A stretch of 60,360 nt of DNA from Loktanella sp. SALINAS62 (GTDB lineage: Bacteria > Pseudomonadota > Alphaproteobacteria > Rhodobacterales > Rhodobacteraceae). Numbering within the stretch: the stretch's first letter is position 1; each line of letters begins with the position of its first letter. Of this stretch, positions 43,530-52,302 are shown one piece after another. Both the position numbers and the translations under genes were made by a program. The stretch covers positions 1-60,360 of the forward strand of contig NZ_JAAFZU010000005.1 in assembly GCF_018263905.1 (NCBI RefSeq), read 5' to 3'. Below the pieces are notes generated by a model. That model was not told the DNA's origin. It made no database searches and saw nothing but the letters and a program-made list of their open reading frames with translations.

Positions 43530-44500
43530 AATGCGCGCTCCATCAAAGGATGGAAACAGCGCACCGAACGCGTCGGACCAAAGGCTTCCATATCGGGAAG
43601 TGCGGCGCAGGCCGCCGTTGCATGCTCGCAGCGCGGCGCGAAGGAACACCCGTCGGGCAGATCCGCCAAAGATGGCATCCGTCCGGGGATTTGGTTGAGC
43701 CGCTTACCGCGTTGGCCGCGGGCCGGAACGGACTCGATTAGTCCGCGCGTGTAAGGGTGCGCTGGCGCATCGAGCAGGTCATCGACGGGGCCCACCTCGA
43801 CCACGCGGCCTGCATACATCACCGCCAGACGGTCGGCGATGCCGGCCACAACAGCCAGATCATGGGTGATCCAGATCAGGGCGGTGCCCCTGTCACGGCA
43901 CAAGCCCTGCACCAGTGACAGGATCTGGCCCTGAATGGTGACATCGAGCGCTGTCGTCGGCTCATCGGCAATGATCACGTCGGGCTTGTGCAGCAGGGCG
44001 ATGGCGATGGCGACCCGCTGCCGCATGCCGCCGGACAGTTCATGGGGGTAGCTGCGCAGGCGGCTTTCGGGGGCCGGAATGCCGACCTCGTCCAATGCGG
44101 CGATGGACCGTTTGCGCGCCTCTGCCTTGCCAATCTTTTCATGCGCGCGCAACGCATCGCGCATCTGTGTCTCGATCCGCAGCACGGGATTGAGCGTCAT
44201 CATCGGGTCCTGAAAGATCATCGCGATCCTCCGACCACGCAACTTGCGCATCTTTTCTTCGCTCAAAGTGAGCACATCTTCTCCGTGCAGCATCACCTGC
44301 CCGCCCACCACCTCACCGGGAGGGCTGATCAGCCGGTTGATAGAAAATCCGGTCAAAGTCTTGCCTGATCCGCTTTCTCCAACGAGCCCGAGGATTTCCC
44401 CCTTTGCGACAGACAGCGATACCCCTTGCAAAGCCGCGACTGTCAGCCCTGGCGTGATGAACGACGCGTAAAGATCCTTGACGTTTAGAACGGCTGTCAT
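43514..44500 (-). CDS. Oligopeptide-type ABC transporter ATP-binding protein (OppD/DppD)
   Basis: A 328-residue ATPase with [44 protein letters not shown] and the cysteine-containing tail [15 protein letters not shown]. Full OppD length. It works with the OppF-type protein encoded next. Confidence 0.9.
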   Translation of the reverse strand: MTAVLNVKDLYASFITPGLTVAALQGVSLSVAKGEILGLVGESGSGKTLTGFSINRLISPPGEVVGGQVMLHGEDVLTLSEEKMRKLRGRRIAMIFQDPMMTLNPVLRIETQMRDALRAHEKIGKAEARKRSIAALDEVGIPAPESRLRSYPHELSGGMRQRVAIAIALLHKPDVIIADEPTTALDVTIQGQILSLVQGLCRDRGTALIWITHDLAVVAGIADRLAVMYAGRVVEVGPVDDLLDAPAHPYTRGLIESVPARGQRGKRLNQIPGRMPSLADLPDGCSFAPRCEHATAACAALPDMEAFGPTRSVRCFHPLMERALWAMR

Positions 44501-44510
44501 GTGCGGGTCC

Positions 44511-45401
44511 TCACAGTCGCGGGTTCAGAATATCGCGCAGGCGGTCGCCCAGCACATTGGCGCTGATGATAATGGCAAGCAGCACGACACCTGGCAGGAC
44601 ACTGATCCAGTAGCGGCCCGATTGCAGGTAATCGAAGCCGTTCGCGATCAGCAGACCCAGCGACGGCCGCGTCGGCGGCAACCCAAGGCCAAGGAACGAC
44701 AGCGTCGCCTCGAGCGAGATCGCCATCGCCATCTGCATGGTCGCGACCACCAGAATAGTGGGCAGGCAATTGGGCAGGATGTGCAGGAACAGAATACGCA
44801 TCCCGCCAAGCCGCAGCCCGCGTGCCGCGTCCACATATTCACGCGCCCCTTCGACAAGAGCGACGCCGCGCACAGTACGCGCGAAATAGGCCCATTGCAC
44901 GACGACCAGCGCGAAAATGATCTTGTCGACGCCGCGCCCCAAGATGACCAGCAGGATCAGCGCGACCAGAATGGTCGGAAACGACAACTGCAAATCGACG
45001 ATCCGCATCAGCAGGGTATCGACCCAGCCTCGACGGTAGGCCGCAATCAGGCCGACAAACGTGCCGAACACCAGCGCAAGAACCCCCGACAACAACCCAA
45101 CGATAAGCGAAATGCGGATCCCGTAAAGCATCGCGCTGAGCATATCACGCCCCTGCCCGTCCGTGCCGAGCCAATAGGTCAGCCCCGTATAGCTCACGCT
45201 GCCCGGAGGCATGAGGCTATCCAGGATATCGACCTGTCGCAGGTCATAGGGGTTTTGCGGCGCGATCCACGGGGCCCCAAAGCCAAGGATGCAGAACAGA
45301 ATGAACACGCTTAAAGCGATGACCGCACTGGGGACGGACAGAAACCGGCGCGCCAGTTCGCGCGGCGAGCCTGCGATGGGTGCGTGCGACAGCGTGGTCA
45401 T
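44511..45401 (-). CDS. Oligopeptide-type ABC transporter permease (OppC/DppC)
   Basis: A 296-residue permease with PSAVIALSVFILFCILGFGA as first helix, WLGTDGQGRDMLSAMLYGIR and the coupling loop DAARGLRLGGMRILFLHILP; ends in LRDILNPRL as usual for OppC. Overlaps the OppB-type gene by 4 bases (ATGA). Confidence 0.9.
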   Translation of the reverse strand: MTTLSHAPIAGSPRELARRFLSVPSAVIALSVFILFCILGFGAPWIAPQNPYDLRQVDILDSLMPPGSVSYTGLTYWLGTDGQGRDMLSAMLYGIRISLIVGLLSGVLALVFGTFVGLIAAYRRGWVDTLLMRIVDLQLSFPTILVALILLVILGRGVDKIIFALVVVQWAYFARTVRGVALVEGAREYVDAARGLRLGGMRILFLHILPNCLPTILVVATMQMAMAISLEATLSFLGLGLPPTRPSLGLLIANGFDYLQSGRYWISVLPGVVLLAIIISANVLGDRLRDILNPRL

Positions 45402-46375
45402 GTCTGGTTGCCCCCCAGCCGTACTCGCGGATCAAGGAGCGAATACAGGATATCCACCAGAAGATTCAGGACCACGAACATGAAGACCACGAAAATCAGG
45501 TAGGCGACGATCAGCGGACGGTCGAGGACCCCGATCGCATCAATGAGCATCTTGCCCACCCCCGGCCAGCTGAAGATGGATTCCACCACCACCGCAAAGG
45601 CGATGACACCGCCGAATTCCATGCCGAGCACCGTAACGATCGGGATCAGCAGGTTTTTCATTACGTGGGTCGACAGGATACGCCGTTCACGGATGCCATT
45701 GGCGCGGGCGAACTTGATGTAATCGGCAAAAATCACTTCGCGCATCCCCGCACGCGTCAGCCGGATAACAATCGCCATCATGATCAGCGATAAGGTGAAG
45801 GCGGGCATGGCCAGATGGTGCAGCCCGTCGGGGGTCAGCAGGCTCAGGTCCGCGCCGAACACCTCGACCGTGTCACCGCGCCCGATGGCGGGCATCCAGC
45901 CGAGTTGAACCGAAAACGTCAGAATCATGATCAGACCGATCCAGAACACCGGAAGAGAGAAAGCGATCATCGAAAACGCCATGATGCAGCGGCTGATGAA
46001 GGTGTCGGGCCGCAGTCCGGCCCAGACGCCCAAGGGCAGCCCGATGCCAAGCGCAAGGGCCAGCGCGCAAAAGGCGAGCTCCAGCGTGGCAGGCAACCGC
46101 TCGAAGATCAGAGACAGGGCCGGAATGCCGTGGGTAAAGGAATTGCCCAGATGGCCTTGCAGCAGGTTCCCTAGAAAAACGAAGTATTGCTCCCACAGCG
46201 GGCGGTCCAGCCCCAGCTCCGCGATGGTTTTCGTCAGGCAAGCCTGATCGCATTCGGATGAGGCAAAGATGTAGACCGGATTTCCGATCACGTTGACGCC
46301 GAAGAATACCAGCACTGTCATGACAAACAGGACGATCATCGCCTGTAGCACGCGTTTGATGATAAATTCCGTCAT
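45398..46375 (-). CDS. Oligopeptide-type ABC transporter permease (OppB/DppB)
   Basis: A 325-residue permease starting MTEFIIKRVLQAMIVLFVMT, with LGLDRPLWEQYFVFLGNLLQ, FARANGIRERRILSTHVMKN as coupling loop and the C-terminal YSLLDPRVRLG. It follows the binding-protein gene by 28 bases. Confidence 0.9.
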   Translation of the reverse strand: MTEFIIKRVLQAMIVLFVMTVLVFFGVNVIGNPVYIFASSECDQACLTKTIAELGLDRPLWEQYFVFLGNLLQGHLGNSFTHGIPALSLIFERLPATLELAFCALALALGIGLPLGVWAGLRPDTFISRCIMAFSMIAFSLPVFWIGLIMILTFSVQLGWMPAIGRGDTVEVFGADLSLLTPDGLHHLAMPAFTLSLIMMAIVIRLTRAGMREVIFADYIKFARANGIRERRILSTHVMKNLLIPIVTVLGMEFGGVIAFAVVVESIFSWPGVGKMLIDAIGVLDRPLIVAYLIFVVFMFVVLNLLVDILYSLLDPRVRLGGNQT

Positions 46376-46403
46376 CTTTTCCTTGCCTCACCCGGTGTTG
46401 TGG

Positions 46404-48011
46404 TTAGTCGACCCGCGATACATCCATCGCCATGGTGCGTTCATTGGTCCGTGGCTGATGCTCGAGACCGGCGCGCATGGCCCAGTTGTTCACCTGGAAG
46501 TGAAGCGGGATATAAGCGTAGTCATCCATGCCGATGGTGATCGCCTCTTGCAGCAGGCGCAGGCGCTCATCGGCATCCACCATCTGCTTGGCCAGAACCG
46601 ACCGCGCGTCGATTTCGGGGTTGGAATATCGGCCGAAGTTGCCGTTTCCGCCGCCCGTCGCCGCGTTATACGTCTCGAGCGTGCCGGACACGGTATAGGT
46701 CGCCTCGCCCGCCACAGTGCCCCAGCCCGTCAGGGACATGGAGAACTCCGGCACATCGAAACCCGGGATCGTCAGTTCATCGCCACGGATCAAGCGCGAA
46801 AAGAAGATGTTGCGCGGCATGGCGTCGACTTCGGTGGTGATACCGACACGGCTCCACATCTGTGCGACCACTTCGAGGATGCGGGCATCGTTGACATAAC
46901 GGTCGTTGGGACCGTGCAGCACGATGTTGAACCCGTCGCCATAACCCGCCGTCTCGAGCAGGGCCTGTGCCTCCTCGAGATCGTAGGGGTCCGCTTCGAG
47001 CGCGTCGACGTAGCCGAAAAAGCCCGGTGGAACGATGTTGCGCGTCGGCAAGGACGCCCCGCCCATGACACGGTCACGGATCGTCTCGCGGTCGATGGCA
47101 AGGCTGAGAGCGCGGCGCACACGCCAGTCACGCAACGGGTTGGGCACCATGACGTTGCCATCGTTGTCGGTGATGAACGGCTCGACATGCTTGTAGCCGG
47201 GCATCAGATAGATCAGCCGGTCCGCCGGAATGGTCGAGACGGTGAAGTCGGGATCTTCCTGAAGTTGCGGCAAATCAATGGTCGGCGGATAGTCGATCAT
47301 GTCGACGTCGCCGTTCAGCAGTGCGGCCAGACGCGATGCATCCTGCGTGATCGGACGGAACACCACTTGATCCCACTCGATCTCTCCGCCCCACCAGTTC
47401 GGATTCTGAACGACGCTGGCAAGGTTGCCCGGGCTGTATTCCTCGAACATGAATGGGCCGGTGCCGATCGTCGCAAGGCCGCTGTTGAAATCGACCGATT
47501 CCGTCACTCCGGTGGCGGCGTGTTCGGCCACGATCGCCAGCATGGCAAGGTCTTCTGCAACGGTGGGATAAGGTTCGGACGTGGTGATGTGAATGGTGTA
47601 GTCGTCAATCCGCTCCCACTGCTTGGCCCCTTTTTCCAAGTGGAAGGCTGGCGAGGCAGGCGCGCCGGAAATTCCTGCCCGCAGGCGGTCGAACGAAAAG
47701 ATGACGTCGTCGGCATTGAACACTTCGCCGTCATGCCACGTCACACCTTCGCGCAGCTTGAATTCCCACGTCAGCTCGTCGATGGGCGCCCACGAGACGG
47801 CGAGGCCAGGAATGGGCTGCGACGTCGCATCTAGCGCGACCAGCTTCTCGAAAATATGTTCATGCACCTGAACGTCAGCGGACAGCTGGGTCCAATGGGG
47901 ATCGAGCGAACTGGTTTCGGACCGCACGCCGATCGTCAGGACCTCTTGCGCGGCGACTGGCAGGGCCAGCATCACGGCCGCGGCAAACAGGCCGGGTTTC
48001 AGAAAGGTCAT
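46404..48011 (-). CDS. ABC transporter substrate-binding protein, family 5 (peptide/opine)
   Basis: A 535-residue periplasmic protein with the Sec signal MTFLKPGLFAAAVMLALPVA (cleavage near VAAQE), VTWHDGEVFNADDVIFSFDR and WRVRRALSLAIDRETIRDRV. SBP_bac_5 family; only distantly like the protein at 38931, so the two importers probably take different ligands. First gene of a six-gene minus-strand unit that ends with the M24 hydrolase; operator H lies about 165-200 bases upstream. Confidence 0.9.
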   Translation of the reverse strand: MTFLKPGLFAAAVMLALPVAAQEVLTIGVRSETSSLDPHWTQLSADVQVHEHIFEKLVALDATSQPIPGLAVSWAPIDELTWEFKLREGVTWHDGEVFNADDVIFSFDRLRAGISGAPASPAFHLEKGAKQWERIDDYTIHITTSEPYPTVAEDLAMLAIVAEHAATGVTESVDFNSGLATIGTGPFMFEEYSPGNLASVVQNPNWWGGEIEWDQVVFRPITQDASRLAALLNGDVDMIDYPPTIDLPQLQEDPDFTVSTIPADRLIYLMPGYKHVEPFITDNDGNVMVPNPLRDWRVRRALSLAIDRETIRDRVMGGASLPTRNIVPPGFFGYVDALEADPYDLEEAQALLETAGYGDGFNIVLHGPNDRYVNDARILEVVAQMWSRVGITTEVDAMPRNIFFSRLIRGDELTIPGFDVPEFSMSLTGWGTVAGEATYTVSGTLETYNAATGGGNGNFGRYSNPEIDARSVLAKQMVDADERLRLLQEAITIGMDDYAYIPLHFQVNNWAMRAGLEHQPRTNERTMAMDVSRVD

Positions 48012-48513
48012 CTATAGTGTCCTCCGTGTTGTATAAAGGGAGCGACCCCCGCCCCACATGTGAAACGGCTGCGCGTGACGGATGACATTGCCTTCAAAAT
48101 CGCCGCCTCGATTCGTGATTATTTACCGTCAGTAAAATTATTTTAGTGGTGAAGTGGCGGCCGTGTCCATCGATAATTCATATTGCGAACAAAAGTTCGT
48201 ATATGCAACACTTTGAATCTCTCATGAGAGTCCTCCGAAAATGCGGCAGGAAACTGACAATCTGATTATAAATATTAATTTATTACAACATTTTGGCAAA
48301 AAATACGTTGACCTCGGCCCCCCACTGAAGGTTTTGACCGTGCCGCCTGATGACGTACCTTCACGGCGCTCTAACGGGTTGAGGCGACCGTCGAGTGCGC
48401 TATCGTAACTTCTGTACTCAAGACGTGCGGCGGCACACCCATCCGGTTTCTTTAGTCAGGATCGGGCACATATGCGTCCTCGCCTCTCACTTTGAACAGA
48501 AAGCAGTCCCTCA
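48012..48513. other. 502-base divergent intergenic region
   Basis: Separates the peptide-type importer operon (minus) from the second OYE gene (plus). It contains operator H at 48176-48209, an AT-rich block around 48255-48305 and no coding frame that looks real. The left part should hold the importer promoter. The right part has no operator copy, so the OYE gene may be controlled differently. Confidence 0.6.
48176..48209. promoter_or_regulatory. Operator H: tandem 15-bp palindromes
   Basis: ATTCATATTGCGAAC (48176-48190), spacer AAAA, GTTCGTATATGCAAC (48195-48209). Inner arms are perfect (CGAAC, then GTTCG); outer arms are degenerate. Upstream of the second peptide-type importer. Confidence 0.68.
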
Positions 48514-49620
48514 ATGACACAGGTCCCAGCCTTGTTCACGCCCTTCACTGTACGCGGCGTGACATTTCCCAACCGCATCACACTCGCGCCCATGTGCCAA
48601 TATCAGGCGATCGACGGTGTCCCCAACATCTGGCACCAGGCGCATCATGGACGCTACGCGACTTCCGGTATAGGATGCGCGATCGTCGAAGCCACGGGCA
48701 TCAGTGCCGAGGGACGGATCAGCCCCGGATGCGTCGGGATCTACACCGACGCGCAGGTCGAGGCTTGGAAACCGATCACCGCCTTGTACCGTGCTCAAGG
48801 CATTCCCGTGATCGTGCAACTCAACCACGCGGGCGGCAAGGCATCGACGATGCGACCTTGGGACGGGGGCGGCCCGCTCGACCCCCAAAGTGACGAACCA
48901 CCGTGGGACACCGTCGCTCCCTCCCCAGTGCCCGCCCGCGACGGCTGGCACACACCCCGTGCCCTCGAGGTGTCAGAGATGGCGGGGATCGCCGCAGACT
49001 TCGCGGCGGCGGCAAAACGCGCCTTGGACGCCGGTTTCGACGGGGTCGAAATCCACGGCGCACACGGCTATTTGTTGCACAGCTTCATGTCGCCCTGGTC
49101 CAACCGGCGCACAGATGCCTATGGCGGCACGCTGGAGGGTCGGATGCGACTCCCGGTCGAGGTCGCTCGCGCCGTGCGCGCGGCTGTGCCGGACACCGTG
49201 CCGGTGCTCTACCGCGCGTCCTGTGTCGATGGCGAAGGCGGCGGACTGACCCTCGACGATACGGTCGCCTTATGTGCCAAGCTGAAAGGCGCAGGGGTCG
49301 ATCTGGTCGATGCGTCCGGTGGCGGCATTCCCGCAGGAATGCGCATGGCGAAGATGAAAACGCCCGCAGGCTTTCAGGTGCCCTACGCCGATCGCATCCG
49401 TCATGACATCGGACTGCCAACGATGGCCGTTGGCATGATCACGGAACCCGAGCTTGCAAACCGCATCGTGGAAGACGGCAAGGCAGACATGGTCGCCCTC
49501 GCCCGTCAAATGTTGCGGGATCCCGCATGGCCCTACCGCGCCGCACAAGAGTTGGGCCATCCGGAACCGGCCTCGATCCTGCCAAAGCTCTACGCGTTCT
49601 ACCTGCGCATCTCCGCATGA
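48514..49620 (+). CDS. Old yellow enzyme-family NADH:flavin oxidoreductase (YqjM-like) (2)
   Basis: A 368-residue FMN TIM-barrel protein with PMCQYQAIDGVPNIWHQAHH, IHGAHGYLLHSFMSPWSN and RTDAYGGTLEGRMRLPVEVA. Same subgroup and length as the copy at 15128 but divergent in sequence, so probably a distinct substrate rather than a recent duplicate. Its stop touches the truncated IS66 remnant on the other strand, so the last residues may have been affected by that insertion. The ribosome-binding site before the ATG is weak. Confidence 0.9.
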   Translation: MTQVPALFTPFTVRGVTFPNRITLAPMCQYQAIDGVPNIWHQAHHGRYATSGIGCAIVEATGISAEGRISPGCVGIYTDAQVEAWKPITALYRAQGIPVIVQLNHAGGKASTMRPWDGGGPLDPQSDEPPWDTVAPSPVPARDGWHTPRALEVSEMAGIAADFAAAAKRALDAGFDGVEIHGAHGYLLHSFMSPWSNRRTDAYGGTLEGRMRLPVEVARAVRAAVPDTVPVLYRASCVDGEGGGLTLDDTVALCAKLKGAGVDLVDASGGGIPAGMRMAKMKTPAGFQVPYADRIRHDIGLPTMAVGMITEPELANRIVEDGKADMVALARQMLRDPAWPYRAAQELGHPEPASILPKLYAFYLRISA

Positions 49621-49797
49621 GGGTGGATCAGGTTGCTGTTCATTGCGTAGCGCCGCGCCACCTGAGCAACCGAAACACCAGGCGCGCGCTGCCTGTGCGC
49701 AGATCAGGCGCTTCTCATCATCCGACCAGAACCGCCGCTTTTGCCCCTTCTTGCCCGCCATCGCCCACCTCAAGGTGTCCAAATCCATGGTGGACAT
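49618..49797 (-). pseudogene. IS66-family OrfA remnant, frameshifted and truncated
   Basis: From the ATG at 49797 the minus strand reads MDLDTLRWAMAGKKGQKRRF and WSDDEKRLICAQA. After one frameshift it reads RAPGVSVAQVARRYAMNSNL, then stops at the end of the OYE gene. This is the N-terminal DNA-binding part of the small IS66 accessory transposase. It marks the right edge of the catabolic island. Confidence 0.75.
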
Positions 49798-49951
49798 CTA
49801 GCAGGCGCTCCATCGCGCCGTCAGAGCGGGGGCATCGTACGGATACTGCGATACAGACGCGCTGAAATCGGGAACCGTCTGCGCCACCTCGCAGTTGAAC
49901 TTTACCGTCTTTAAGGGCGGTTTATTCAAATCATCCGCAGGGAGCGTCACC

Positions 49952-51091
49952 ATGGACAAGGCCACCGAGTTCAAACGGCCCGTGCCGATCATTCTCGCCA
50001 TCGTGGCCGCAATCGGATGGATCTTCGCGCTTTACCAGGTTGGTGTCAGTTCCAACCTTGACTCCCGCCTCGAATCCCAGACGCAGGCAACCGGAACGCT
50101 CGAAAGCCTGCGCAGCGAGGTTGCCGTGATCACGACTGAGCGAGATCGCCTGACCAGCGATCGCGATGCTGTCGCAGCCGATCTCGCGGAACAGCAACAA
50201 GCGCTGAGCGACGTGCAGCAGCAACGCGAAACGGCCAGCGATGATCTGGCCCGGGCGCAGTCTGACCTCGACCAGGCGCAGCAGAACCTTGCACCGATGC
50301 GAGAGGAGATAGCGAACTTCGACAGCGCGCGCGCCGAGGCGGAGCAGCGCCTGGCCGAAGCGACGCAGGAGTTGGCAGACACCGGCGACCGCTTGACCGA
50401 AGCACGCGCTACGGAGGCCGATCTTCAGCAACAGCTTGCGGAGCTGACGCAGCAGACATCAAGCCTGACGCAGGAGGCGTCTGAAGCGGAAGAGCGGGTG
50501 CAGGAAGCCCGGGACGCCGAGGCTGCCTCTCAGTCCGCCGTCGCCGAGGCGTCGGCTGAACTCGACAGGCTGACGCAACAGCGGACCGAGGTGTCGTCGG
50601 ATTTGGAATCTATGACCCAACGGCGCGAGCAGCTTTCGGCGGATAACGCCGCGGCGGAGGAGCAGCGCCAGTCGGTGCAAGCGCTGGTCTCGCAGCTGTC
50701 CGATGACCTCGCCGTCCGCAGCCAGCAGCTGTCGGAGATCGAGCAGCGGATCGCCGACCTTCAGGCCCAAGCGACCGGGGCCCAAGAGGCCGCATCGGAC
50801 ACGGGCACGTCACCGACGCTCAGCCCCGGCTCCTATTCCGGCGGGCCCTTCACGCTGACGCTGAACCCCGACGGCACGTTCGAAGCGTCTAACGACAGCA
50901 TCGGTGAAATCGTCACAGGCAAGTACACGGTCCAGGACGAGCGTCTGACGCTGTTGGACGCCGAAGGCGATGTGGACCCGGCCTCTTTACCGATCGTCTG
51001 CGGCATTGCCAAAGCGGATCAGGGCTTCACACTGTCGGATACGACGGACAAGCCCTGCCCTCTCGACGGTTTGACCCTACAGGCGCAGTAA
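49952..51091 (+). CDS. Membrane-anchored coiled-coil protein with C-terminal beta domain
   Basis: A 379-residue protein. One transmembrane helix (about residues 11-32, PIILAIVAAIGWIFALYQVG) is followed by roughly 240 residues of Q/E/A/D-rich coiled coil and then a short C-terminal domain of about 90 residues (SYSGGPFTLTLNPDGTFEAS, IVTGKYTVQDERLTLLDAEG, two cysteines in VCGIAK and KPCPLD) that looks beta-rich. The topology suggests a short cytoplasmic tail and a periplasmic coiled coil. I do not recognise the family. The ATG at 49952 has GGGAG upstream; homology-free residues in the frame before it are left out. Confidence 0.75.
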   Translation: MDKATEFKRPVPIILAIVAAIGWIFALYQVGVSSNLDSRLESQTQATGTLESLRSEVAVITTERDRLTSDRDAVAADLAEQQQALSDVQQQRETASDDLARAQSDLDQAQQNLAPMREEIANFDSARAEAEQRLAEATQELADTGDRLTEARATEADLQQQLAELTQQTSSLTQEASEAEERVQEARDAEAASQSAVAEASAELDRLTQQRTEVSSDLESMTQRREQLSADNAAAEEQRQSVQALVSQLSDDLAVRSQQLSEIEQRIADLQAQATGAQEAASDTGTSPTLSPGSYSGGPFTLTLNPDGTFEASNDSIGEIVTGKYTVQDERLTLLDAEGDVDPASLPIVCGIAKADQGFTLSDTTDKPCPLDGLTLQAQ

Positions 51092-51324
51092 ACCTTACCT
51101 GAAATCGGGCCAGCATAGGCCCGGCGCGCAGCTGCTGGTCACGAAAAGATATGAGGTATGCAACCTGGTGTTCGAAGCATGGCTCACCTTAATGACACCT
51201 GGCCCGGCGCGACCCTCCCGATGCTGCGCGATCCCTTCCGCTAGACACCAAGTCTGACACGGATATCAAAAAGATATTTAGCCGCGTTGTGACACGAGAG
51301 GTCCGGGAGATGGAGAGAGATACT

Positions 51325-52299
51325 CTAGAAAGTTTTTCTTAGTGCCCAACCCAATCTGGAGATTGGGACTGCCCACATTTTATTGCGTTTTCTACAAATA
51401 GGCATATCGCTGGGCTTACGGCTGCTTATTGCACCGTTCCCACGGGACGGGTCGAGGACGATGCCACTGATTTCGGACGCAAATGCTGCTATCAGGTCTT
51501 CGGCCAGATTCTGGGGCGTAAAGACGAGATCGGCATCTGCGTCGTTCTGCTCAGGCACCAGCCGTTTCGAGGGGACGGCCAGAACCTCCATGATGCGAAG
51601 AACACGCAAGTAGCGGCGCAATGTGTCGATGCGTCCGCGGAACCGGGTTTCGAGAGTGACGACGGTTTGCGGGCCCCGCCCCGCCCCGCCCGCCATAACG
51701 AACAGAACGATAACCAGAGCGGGACCGACGAGGCTGTGAAGGATCGCCGCGTCCCGCGCGAGTGTGACGGAGGACAGGCCGGTCGCCGTCACAAGCGGCA
51801 CAACCGGCGTCCCGATGGCCCCGAAGGAGACTCCGGCCGCGTGACCGATCAGGGCCAGCGTCAAGGCACGCACGGGCGAGAAGCCCAACCCCACGAGAAT
51901 CGGCGCCGCCAAGGCAACCGGCGTGCCGAACCCCGCCACGCCCTCCATGAATAGCCCGAAGAACCAGGCCACCAGAAGCACCTGAATGCGCGGATCGTCC
52001 GACAGCCCCGCCAGCGCATCACCGATCACGTCGAAAGCACCGGACCTTTGCTGCGCCTCGTAGATGCAGAGCGCCGGAAAGATGATCCACAGGATCGTCG
52101 TCGTCGTAAACAGCGCCTCGGCCATCGCACCACCGACGGCAACCGCAGGGCCAAAGGTTGCGCCAAGATCGAAAATCCAAACACCCAGGATCAAGGCGCA
52201 TGCCAGTCCCATCAGACCAGCGGTCGCCGCACGCCAACGCAGCCCCGCCATCGCAAGGATCACCAGCGCGATCGGCACAGAGGCCAGAAGTGCCTGCAC
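51325..52299 (-). pseudogene. Truncated L-lactate permease joined to foreign sequence
   Basis: Residues 1 to about 205 are a good match to the N-terminal part of LctP-type L-lactate permeases (LFTTTTILWIIFPALCIYEA, GLFMEGVAGFGTPVALAAPI, GVSFGAIGTPVVPLVTATGL). Full-length proteins have about 550 residues. After VMAGGAGRGP (about 51670) the text changes completely to a soluble segment with LVFTPQNLAEDLIAAF and GIVLDPSRGNGAI, which resembles motif I of N6-adenine DNA methyltransferases, then random sequence to the stop at 51325. The join falls in a C-rich repeat. The frame is intact but the protein is not expected to transport. GTG start at 52299, 3 bases after the D-lactate dehydrogenase stop. 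Confidence 0.7.
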
Positions 52300-52302
52300 C
52301 GG

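Noticed and set aside
48300-48360. Possible insertion-sequence end in the long intergenic region
   Set aside because: The stretch has a change of base composition but I could not find a matching inverted repeat or transposase fragment.
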